Assembly (NCBI RefSeq): GCF_938029845.1
Contig: NZ_CALHGG010000090.1
Span: 1 to 5,336, forward strand
DNA: 5,336 nt
Source of the DNA: an uncultured Capnocytophaga sp.
GTDB lineage: Bacteria; Bacteroidota; Bacteroidia; Flavobacteriales; Flavobacteriaceae
Reading direction: 5' to 3'
Shown here piece after piece: positions 1 through 5,336 of the stretch (positions are counted from its first letter, which is position 1; each line of letters begins with the position of its first letter). The translations under genes were made by a program, and so were the position numbers. The notes beneath the pieces were generated by a model. That model did not search any database. It was given only the letters and a program-made list of their open reading frames with translations, and was not told where the DNA came from.

Positions 1-32
1 TCCCCCTTTGGAGGGGGTAGGGGGAGGTTTTT
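1..32 (+). repeat. G-rich hairpin repeat, left copy
   Basis: The element reads CCCCCT-TTGG-AGGGGG (2-17), a 6-bp stem with a 4-base loop, followed by TAGGGGGAGG and a run of five T (28-32). The same element occurs in inverted orientation at 5286-5317, with one base of difference in the G-rich part and a slightly different loop. The hairpin and the trailing T run could give weak transcription termination for a gene lying to the left, but G-rich bases separate stem and T run, so this is not a standard terminator. I recall similar short G-rich elements scattered between genes in Flavobacteriia genomes, but cannot name a family. The element may begin before the window edge. Confidence 0.75.
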
Positions 33-104
33 GAATATCAATAAGTTACAGAACTGGCGAAACTTAAATTACAAAATTAACCAAAGGTGCATATTGAACG
101 TAAG

Positions 105-144
105 TACAATATAAGTAAGCACTACTACAATATAAATTAAGCAC
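105..144. repeat. Two-copy direct repeat, 21-base period
   Basis: TACAATATAAGTAAGCAC (105-122) is followed by TACAATATAAATTAAGCAC (126-144). The copies start 21 bases apart and differ by one inserted base and one substitution. Two helical turns between copies would place them on the same face of the DNA, which suits a tandem binding site for a regulator. The array lies about 210 bases upstream of the promoter's TTTG element. A regulatory role is inference. Chance similarity in AT-rich DNA is unlikely at this length, but a decayed tandem duplication is possible. Confidence 0.55.
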
Positions 145-192
145 ACAAAAACAAATAAAATATTGTATTTTGTTTAATAAAATCAATATTTT

Positions 193-207
193 TTGAATTA
201 TATTCAA
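193..207. promoter_or_regulatory. Small dyad, possible operator
   Basis: TTGAAT and ATTCAA form perfect 6-bp inverted arms around a 3-base spacer (TAT). The size and symmetry would suit a dimeric DNA-binding protein. The base composition is so AT-rich that chance dyads are expected, and the site lies about 145 bases upstream of the promoter. Weak call. Confidence 0.25.
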
Positions 208-351
208 TCTTCCTATTTTTAGTTTCTTAATAGATACCTTCCAAACGTCTGTTTTTAAGCAACTTAATGAAAATAAAGCTTTTATCCATATTGATAATTT
301 TTTATTTTTCTATGTAATACATTACTATTTATTGAAAAAATATTTAATTTA

Positions 352-385
352 TTTGTTTTATTTTCAAAAAAATAATGTATATTTG
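352..385 (+). promoter_or_regulatory. Bacteroidota-type promoter of the susCD operon
   Basis: TTTG at 352-355 and TATATTTG at 378-385 match the known Bacteroidota consensus (TTTG near -33, TAnnTTTG near -7) with a 22-base gap, inside the usual range. The -7 element matches at every defined position. Transcription should begin around 389-393, giving a leader of only about 20-25 bases before the ATG at 413. This placement also decides the start codon of the SusC-like gene, because any start further upstream would lie on or before the promoter. The leader has no Shine-Dalgarno motif, as is common in this phylum. Confidence 0.8.
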
Positions 386-412
386 CAGCTTTCTATTAAA
401 AAACATTCTGAT

Positions 413-3400
413 ATGAAGCAAAACAAACATTGGAGGTTATTGTATTTCCTCTTTACCCTTTGCCCCTTATGGCTTGTAGCCCAACAACTCACTGTAAAAG
501 GAGTGGTAAAAGACACTGACGGAATGGAGATGCTCGGTGTCTCTATTATTGTCAAAGGCACCCAAAAAGGGGTCTCCACCGATGGCAATGGTCGTTATCA
601 AATCAAAGTGCAACCTCATGACGTTCTTGTTTTCTCCAGTGTGGGGTATCTCCCCCAAGAGAAAACGGTAGAAAAGAGTGGAGTCATTGACATCACCTTG
701 GAGGCTGAAGTGGTCGCACTCACAGGTACCGAAGTGGTCGCTGTCGCCTATGGAGCTACCGACAAAAAATCATTCACAGGTTCCATGACCACTGTCAAAG
801 AGGAAACCATCAAAGGCGCACAGACCAACAATGTTGTAAAAGCCCTAGAAGGAGCCGTTGCGGGGGTACAGATCTCCACTGGTTCAGGGCAACCAGGGTC
901 AAGTGCCTCTGTACGTATACGAGGTATTGGCTCTATCAATGCCTCCAGCAACCCCCTAGTTATCTTGGACGGCGTGCCTTACGAAGGGAGTCTCAATGCT
1001 ATCAACAACAGTGATGTGGAGAGTATCAATATCCTCAAGGACGCATCGGCAGCAGCGCTCTATGGGGCACGAGGTGCCAATGGGGTGATTATCATCACTA
1101 CCAAGAGTGGCGCACGAGGCCAGCTCTCCGTTCAGTACGACAGCCGTATAGGGTTCAACTATCGCGGGGTACCTGAGTATGACCTTATGAGTTCCCCCTC
1201 TGAATACTACGAAACCCTATGGCATGCCCTCTATAATCAAAGCCGATTTGGACAAAACCAACCCGAAGCCACCGCTCGCTCTTGGGCAAGCCAGCAGCTA
1301 ATCCCCAATGTAGGGAGAGGGTACAACATATACAATGTACCTGACCAAGAGGTTGTTTTAGCCAATGGAAAGCTCAACCCTAATGCTCAGATAAAGTACT
1401 CCGATGTCGCCACCTTCAACCAATGGGAAAAGGCGCTTTTCAGACCAGGGGTACGCAAGGAACACAACCTTAGCCTAACGAAAGGCTCTGAGATCAATAA
1501 CTTTTATTTCTCACTCGGTTACTTAAGCGATGAGGGGTATAACCTCAACTCCTATTTCAACCGATATGCCTCTCGCTTTTCCTACAAAGGAGAGATTACC
1601 CCATGGCTGAAAGTACATACTACCTCCATGCTTACCTATACCGAGAAGCAGGGAGCTACCTCCATCAGCTATTCCAATCCTTTCTCTTGGACACGTAACA
1701 TAGCTCCTATCTACCCTATATACGAACATGACGCCTTGGGTAGGGTGCTAAGCAGTTATGACTATGGAGCCACTCGTAAGTATAATGACAATGCCAATCC
1801 CCTTGGTACTCAGAGGGAAAACATAGACCTGACGAGGGATTATTACCTTAATCAATCCATATCCCTAGACGCCAAGCTGCTAAAGAATGTACAATTCTCC
1901 ACCACAGGGAATGTATATGGCAACTTCTACCAATCCAATAACTTCACCACCCCCTTGGCTGGCGAAGGAAAAGTATATGGAGGGAATGCCACTAAATCCC
2001 GCTCCGATGTTGTGGTAATGACCTTCAATCAGCTACTCAGATACCAAAATACTTGGAAGGACTACCACCTAGAAGCCCTTTTGGGTCATGAGTCCCACAA
2101 GGCACGTTCGGGAGCTATGACAGGTGCTAAGCGCAATTTTGTAGATCCTAGCAATAGTGAGTTCTCCAACGCCTCCGTTTTAGCGGCTTTGGACTCCTAT
2201 ACAAGCCACTATTTCATAGAAGGATACTTTGGGCAGATAAATGCCAACTACAAACAAAAATACTTCCTCTCCAGTAGCCTACGTCGTGATGCTTCTTCGG
2301 TATTTGCGCCCGAACATCGTTGGGGTACGTTCTGGTCAGTGGGAGGTTCTTGGCTAATCAGTCAGGAAGACTTTATTAAAAAAGCTACTTTTATCAATAG
2401 CCTAAAGGTAAAAGCCAGCTATGGAATACAAGGAAATGATGAACTCTATCTGCCCGATGGAGGTCGCTCCTTAGTACCCTATATGACCCTATATGAGGTT
2501 ACCTCCGATGGTAGCACTGCCGGACTGCAAGCACGCTACAAAGGTAATCGCAACATCACTTGGGAGGAGAGTGGTAACTTCAATACAGGAATTGAGGCTA
2601 CCCTATGGAATCACCTCCTTACGGTAGAGGCAGATTACTTTGTCAAGAAAACCAAGAACTTGCTCTTCAATATGCCCTTACCCTCCTCCACAGGCTTTAG
2701 CTCCGAACCAAGAAATGTAGCTGACATGGAAAACAAAGGGATTGACTTTGTCATTCACCTAAACCCAATAAAGCGTGAGCACTTCTCTTGGTCTGTGTCT
2801 TTCAATGGATTATATTACAAAAACACCATCACCAAGCTTCCTGAAGAACTCAGAGAAAAAGGCGTCTCTAGAGGAGGTTCCCAAATCCTAAAAGAAGGCG
2901 GTAGCATCTATGATTTCTATATGGTACGCTGGGCAGGGGTTAATCCTGACAATGGAGATGCCCAATTCTATATCAAGAACCCAGCCACAGGTGCTTATGA
3001 GGTAAAAGGCAGTGCTGCCTACGAAATGGAAAACAGTCGTACCTTCGTTGGTTCCTCCATTCCTGACTTACAAGGAGGTTTCGGTAGCAACCTTAGGCTG
3101 TATAACTTCGACCTCTCCTTACAGTTCGCCTACCAGCTTGGCGGCAAGTTCTACGACTATCAGTACGCAGGGCTTATGCACTCAGGACAGTTAGGTAGAG
3201 GATGGCATACCGATATGCGCGCACGCTGGAGCCCTGAAAACCCTCATACCGATGTGCCACGCTTGGAGTTTGCTAACCAAAAGCTACTGAGCTCCTCCGA
3301 CCGTTTCTTAACAGATGCTTCCTATCTGTCCCTAAGAAACATCAGTGTAGGTTATAGCCTACCCGAAGAGGTTTGCCAAAAGCTACACCTAAATAAGCTC

Positions 3401-3544
3401 CGCTATTATATCACCGCTGAGAACGTATATCTGTGGAGCAAACGCAAGGGATTAGACCCTCGTTCGAGCCTCTCAGGGGTGAATAGCTCCGCTGTATATA
3501 GTCCTATACGTACTGTTTCTATGGGACTCAATCTTAACTTTTAA
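413..3544 (+). CDS. SusC/RagA-family TonB-dependent outer-membrane transporter
   Basis: This 1043-aa protein (usual family size about 950-1150) is a complete SusC-like transporter. Residues 1-23 form a Sec signal peptide (basic MKQNKHWR start, hydrophobic core, LVA before QQ). Residues about 26-100 are a carboxypeptidase-regulatory-like beta-sandwich (LTVKGVVKDTDG ... VSTDGNGRYQIKV ... FSSVGYLPQEKTV). A TonB-box-like VVAVAYG lies at 108-114. The plug runs to about 233, with SVRIRGIGS, NPLVILDGVP and LKDASAAALYGARGANGV, the signature of the family. The rest is the beta-barrel, ending in a typical aromatic-tailed strand (VSMGLNLNF). The known role is TonB-powered import of a ligand captured by the partner SusD lipoprotein, which is encoded 11 bases downstream. 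The frame is open back to a TTG at 332, but that start would put 27 residues before the signal peptide and overlap the promoter, so the ATG at 413 is chosen. No frameshift or missing domain is seen. The substrate is unknown. Confidence 0.96.
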   Translation: MKQNKHWRLLYFLFTLCPLWLVAQQLTVKGVVKDTDGMEMLGVSIIVKGTQKGVSTDGNGRYQIKVQPHDVLVFSSVGYLPQEKTVEKSGVIDITLEAEVVALTGTEVVAVAYGATDKKSFTGSMTTVKEETIKGAQTNNVVKALEGAVAGVQISTGSGQPGSSASVRIRGIGSINASSNPLVILDGVPYEGSLNAINNSDVESINILKDASAAALYGARGANGVIIITTKSGARGQLSVQYDSRIGFNYRGVPEYDLMSSPSEYYETLWHALYNQSRFGQNQPEATARSWASQQLIPNVGRGYNIYNVPDQEVVLANGKLNPNAQIKYSDVATFNQWEKALFRPGVRKEHNLSLTKGSEINNFYFSLGYLSDEGYNLNSYFNRYASRFSYKGEITPWLKVHTTSMLTYTEKQGATSISYSNPFSWTRNIAPIYPIYEHDALGRVLSSYDYGATRKYNDNANPLGTQRENIDLTRDYYLNQSISLDAKLLKNVQFSTTGNVYGNFYQSNNFTTPLAGEGKVYGGNATKSRSDVVVMTFNQLLRYQNTWKDYHLEALLGHESHKARSGAMTGAKRNFVDPSNSEFSNASVLAALDSYTSHYFIEGYFGQINANYKQKYFLSSSLRRDASSVFAPEHRWGTFWSVGGSWLISQEDFIKKATFINSLKVKASYGIQGNDELYLPDGGRSLVPYMTLYEVTSDGSTAGLQARYKGNRNITWEESGNFNTGIEATLWNHLLTVEADYFVKKTKNLLFNMPLPSSTGFSSEPRNVADMENKGIDFVIHLNPIKREHFSWSVSFNGLYYKNTITKLPEELREKGVSRGGSQILKEGGSIYDFYMVRWAGVNPDNGDAQFYIKNPATGAYEVKGSAAYEMENSRTFVGSSIPDLQGGFGSNLRLYNFDLSLQFAYQLGGKFYDYQYAGLMHSGQLGRGWHTDMRARWSPENPHTDVPRLEFANQKLLSSSDRFLTDASYLSLRNISVGYSLPEEVCQKLHLNKLRYYITAENVYLWSKRKGLDPRSSLSGVNSSAVYSPIRTVSMGLNLNF

Positions 3545-3555
3545 TCCGATGCACC

Positions 3556-5025
3556 ATGAAGAAAAATAATCTATACCTCCCATTATTCCTTTTAGGGCTG
3601 CTTATCAGTGCCTGTTCTAAAAGCGAATTTGACCCTAAAGTAGATGGCTTCCTTACTGAAGAACGAAAAAAGGAACTCATGAAAGGAGTAGAAACCAAAG
3701 CCAACCTCCTGCAAGTAGAGCTTAATGGTATCTATAACAACAATATACGTTCTCAATCCAATAGCGGGGAGACCTTTGGACTGAAGGCCATTCACCTAGC
3801 CACAGACCTCTCAGGGCTGGATATGGTACAACAATCCTACAGCTGGTTTGGTTTTGACTACAACTTTGATATGTGGCGTGCTGAATATGCCCGTACGGCC
3901 TTTTTATGGAATTTCCTCTATAAGCAAATCAGCTCTATCAATGCTGTACTTACCGAATATTTCCCTGAAGCACCTTCCCAAGCGGTATTGTATCAGAAAT
4001 ATGCGGAACTGAAATCCCTACGAGGTATCTACTATTACTACCTGATCAACCTCTACCAACATTCCTATAAGGGACATGAGAATGACCTAGGAGTTCCCCT
4101 AGTGCTACGCCCTACCGATGCCAAACTTCCTCGTGCTACGGTAGCAGCCGTATATGAGCAGCTCTTAGCCGATTTTTCGGTAGTAGATGATGCCCGTTTT
4201 GTAGTTACTGAAACCAAAACCGATGTAGATAAGGCAGTCGCTGCTACCTACCTAGCGAAGGTATATGCCCATCTTGAGCAATGGGATAAGGTGATTACCT
4301 ATACCCGTATAGTACTCAATAGCCCTTATTTTACTTTTAGCTCCATGGCAGAGGTACAAGCAGCCAAGTGGGATATCTCCTCCCCCTCTTGGCTTTGGGC
4401 GTATGACATTACTCAGGAGACTACCACTCACTGGAATTCCTTCTATTCCAATATAGACAACACCAACCCTATAAGCTATGCAGGAGGAGGCGCCTTCAAG
4501 AGCATTTATAGTCTGCTCTATGCCCATATAGCCCCTAGTGATGTACGTCGCAACCTCTATATAAACCGCACCGAAACACCTACGATAGCCCGTAGATACC
4601 CACAGTTGCCTGATTATGCCAACCTAAAATATGTTACTGATACCCGCTTCTTAGGAGATTATTGTTTCCTACGTTTGGAAGATCCACTACTGCTCTATAT
4701 AGAGGCCTTAGTGGAGAAAAGAGAGCTCTCCCGTGCTCAAAACACCTTAACCTATTTCATGCAGAACTTCCGTGATCCTTCCTATACCCCTACGGCTACA
4801 GACCAAGCCGCTTTGCGTGAGGAAGTACGTTGGCAACGCCGTATAGAGCTTTGGGGAGAAGGCAGCTCTTTCTTTGACTTCAAGCGTTGGGGATTAGGCG
4901 CCAACAGAACCCAAACAGGCAGCAACCATGTTTATGCCATAGATGTTCCTGCAGGAGACAGGCGTTGGGTGTATCAGATTCCTATTAGCGAGATAGAAGC
5001 CAATCCGAATATGGTACAGAATTAA
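3556..5025 (+). CDS. SusD/RagB-family surface nutrient-binding lipoprotein
   Basis: The protein is 489 aa, a normal size for the family. It opens with a lipoprotein signal (MKKNNLYLPLFLLGLLISAC) whose lipobox LISAC makes Cys20 the lipidated residue. The following SKSEFD partly resembles the Lys/acidic surface-export signal described for Capnocytophaga lipoproteins. SusD features run in order: the N-terminal SusD-like region (LNGIYNNN, about 56-63; LKAIHLATDLSGLDM, 76-90), TPR-like helices (LKSLRGIYYYYLINLY, 152-167; AVAATYLAKVYAHLEQWDKV, 227-246), and the C-terminal RagB/SusD region (FLRLEDPLLLYIEAL, 371-385; RRIELWGEGSSFFDFKRWG, 428-446; the closing IPISEIEANPNMVQN). The known role is to bind ligand at the cell surface and act as the lid of the SusC barrel. 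The gap to susC is 11 bases with no terminator and no Shine-Dalgarno sequence, so the two are probably co-transcribed and perhaps translationally coupled. The gene is intact; its ligand cannot be read from the sequence. Confidence 0.95.
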   Translation: MKKNNLYLPLFLLGLLISACSKSEFDPKVDGFLTEERKKELMKGVETKANLLQVELNGIYNNNIRSQSNSGETFGLKAIHLATDLSGLDMVQQSYSWFGFDYNFDMWRAEYARTAFLWNFLYKQISSINAVLTEYFPEAPSQAVLYQKYAELKSLRGIYYYYLINLYQHSYKGHENDLGVPLVLRPTDAKLPRATVAAVYEQLLADFSVVDDARFVVTETKTDVDKAVAATYLAKVYAHLEQWDKVITYTRIVLNSPYFTFSSMAEVQAAKWDISSPSWLWAYDITQETTTHWNSFYSNIDNTNPISYAGGGAFKSIYSLLYAHIAPSDVRRNLYINRTETPTIARRYPQLPDYANLKYVTDTRFLGDYCFLRLEDPLLLYIEALVEKRELSRAQNTLTYFMQNFRDPSYTPTATDQAALREEVRWQRRIELWGEGSSFFDFKRWGLGANRTQTGSNHVYAIDVPAGDRRWVYQIPISEIEANPNMVQN

Positions 5026-5066
5026 TGAGTTGATGAGTCAATGAGCTGATGGGTCAATGAGCCGAT
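5022..5066 (+). repeat. 8-bp tandem repeat (YYRATGRG) starting on the susD stop codon
   Basis: Five full units follow one another without gaps: TTAATGAG, TTGATGAG, TCAATGAG, CTGATGGG, TCAATGAG, then a partial CCGAT. All fit YYRATGRG. The first unit contains the TAA stop of the SusD-like gene (5023-5025). Units 3 to 5 supply the left arm of the terminator hairpin. The regularity suggests slipped-strand expansion of a short motif. Changes in copy number would leave the protein intact, because the stop lies in the first unit, but would alter the terminator. Confidence 0.8.
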
Positions 5067-5098
5067 TTAAGGTTCCTTGACCCATCGGCTTATTTTAT
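5040..5098 (+). terminator. Long hairpin terminator of the susCD operon
   Basis: The left arm AATGAGCTGATGGGTCAA (5040-5057) pairs with the right arm TTGACCCATCGGCTTATT (5077-5094) over 18 bp. In RNA all pairs are Watson-Crick except two G-U wobbles. The loop is 19 bases. A T-rich tract (TTATTTTAT, 5090-5098) follows, partly inside the base of the stem. The hairpin starts 15 bases after the SusD-like stop codon, the expected place for an intrinsic terminator. Lower G+C at the foot of the stem and the interrupted T tract make its efficiency uncertain. Confidence 0.75.
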
Positions 5099-5285
5099 AA
5101 TCTACTGCGTTCGCCCTCTATACCGCTGTCCCTGACGTCCTCTTCTACCTCTTTGCCCTTGTTGTAGCCCCCTACAACTGACCTCTGAAAAATTGTTTGA
5201 CAAATATTAGATTATTTAAGTTTCACAAGTCATTTTTAGGTTATAATTAAATTTATAACTAATTAATAATCAGTGTATTGCAAAT
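5099..5285. other. Non-coding region between terminator and right-hand repeat
   Basis: No credible gene is present. Positions 5101-5180 are pyrimidine-rich on the + strand and relatively GC-rich; the remainder is very AT-rich. The minus strand has a short open frame (5102-5203, 33 codons if a TTG start is used) with an Arg/Gly/Gln-rich reading, but no good start, promoter or family match. A small dyad GTTATAA-TTAAAT-TTATAAC lies at 5240-5259. No start of a further gene is visible before the window ends. Confidence 0.65.
5161..5178. repeat. Short perfect inverted repeat
   Basis: GTTGTAG (5161-5167) and CTACAAC (5172-5178) form a 7-bp stem with a CCCC loop. No T run follows on the + strand. 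On the minus strand the next bases downstream are purine-rich, so it is not a standard terminator in either direction. Role unknown. Confidence 0.4.
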
Positions 5286-5317
5286 AAACCTCCCCCTTAC
5301 CCCCTCCGAGAGGGGGA
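5286..5317 (-). repeat. G-rich hairpin repeat, right copy (inverted)
   Basis: Read on the minus strand, this is the same element as at 1-32: a C5/G5 hairpin followed by TAAGGGGGAGGTTT. On the + strand the hairpin is CCCCCTC (5300-5306), loop CGA, GAGGGGG (5310-5316), a 7-bp stem. It differs from the left copy by an extra base in the linker (TAA rather than TA) and by the loop. The G-rich strand points inward toward the susCD unit, as it does in the left copy. Confidence 0.75.
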
Positions 5318-5336
5318 ATAAATTCGTTGAAAAAGA

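Larger units (their letters stand above)
33..352. other. AT-rich non-coding region upstream of the susCD pair
   Basis: I see no credible gene here in any frame. The stretch is strongly AT-rich with many A and T runs, in sharp contrast to the gene that follows. It holds a two-copy direct repeat (105-144) and a small dyad (193-207), and is long enough to contain regulatory sites for the downstream promoter. A minus-strand match to the TAnnTTTG promoter element exists at 72-79 (TAATTTTG on that strand) but has no well-spaced upstream partner. No tRNA, riboswitch or other structured RNA was recognised. Confidence 0.7.

Noticed and set aside
72..79. Minus-strand TAATTTTG promoter element
   Set aside because: It matches TAnnTTTG, but the nearest TTG on that strand is about 27 bases away, and in AT-rich DNA such a match is expected by chance.
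33..352. CRISPR array or riboswitch in the upstream region
   Set aside because: The only repeat has two imperfect copies with a 3-base spacer, and the predicted transcript leader is only about 20-25 bases, too short for a riboswitch.
364..951. Minus-strand open frames overlapping the 5' part of the SusC-like gene
   Set aside because: They lie fully or mostly opposite a gene with clear family motifs, show no recognisable domains and have no promoter; they are shadows of the real frame.
3012..3194. Small + strand frame inside the SusC-like gene
   Set aside because: It is out of frame within the intact beta-barrel coding sequence and reads as Ser/Thr/Pro-rich noise.
4252..4527. 91-codon minus-strand frame opposite the SusD-like gene
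   Set aside because: It has no family resemblance and no start signals, and the opposite strand carries conserved SusD sequence through the whole stretch.
5196..5224. Possible rightward promoter (TTTG ... TAAGTTTC)
   Set aside because: The -7 element lacks the final G, the gap is only 17 bases (shorter than usual for this promoter class), and no gene start follows within the window.
1..5336. Insertion sequence or transposon carrying the susCD genes, given the inverted repeats at both edges
   Set aside because: There is no transposase or recombinase in the window, no target-site duplication can be seen, and the repeats are self-folding hairpins of a type that is probably dispersed widely; kept only as a question in the findings.

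Overview
The window carries one SusC/SusD outer-membrane uptake pair on the + strand, with AT-rich intergenic DNA on each side. It looks like a Bacteroidota genome, most likely Flavobacteriaceae and possibly Capnocytophaga. The evidence is the adjacent TonB-linked SusC-family transporter and SusD-family lipoprotein, a Bacteroidota-type promoter (TTTG ... TATATTTG) in place of a sigma70 -35/-10 promoter, no Shine-Dalgarno sequence at either start, and intergenic DNA far richer in A+T than the genes. The genus is inference from general sequence style.

Layout. Positions 1-32 hold a G-rich hairpin repeat. Positions 33-352 are AT-rich and non-coding, with a two-copy direct repeat (105-144) and a short dyad (193-207). 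A promoter at 352-385 leads to the SusC-like gene at 413-3544 (1043 aa). The SusD-like gene follows 11 bases later at 3556-5025 (489 aa). An 8-bp tandem repeat begins on the susD stop codon and runs straight into a long hairpin terminator (5040-5098). After that come about 190 bases without a credible gene, then a second copy of the G-rich hairpin repeat in inverted orientation (5286-5317). The transcription unit is therefore bracketed by inverted copies of the same small repeat.

How the genes work together. By family knowledge, the SusD-like lipoprotein is the surface lid that binds a ligand, and the SusC-like 22-strand barrel carries it across the outer membrane using TonB/ExbBD energy. The close spacing and lack of any terminator between them indicate one dicistronic transcript. 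The window contains no glycosidase, peptidase, SusE/F-like lipoprotein, sensor or anti-sigma gene, so the substrate (glycan, peptide or other) cannot be named.

I do not see an undescribed biological system here. The coding part is a canonical susCD pair. The more unusual material is non-coding: the inverted G-rich repeats at both edges, the 8-bp repeat that builds the terminator with competing pairing registers, and the direct repeat upstream of the promoter.
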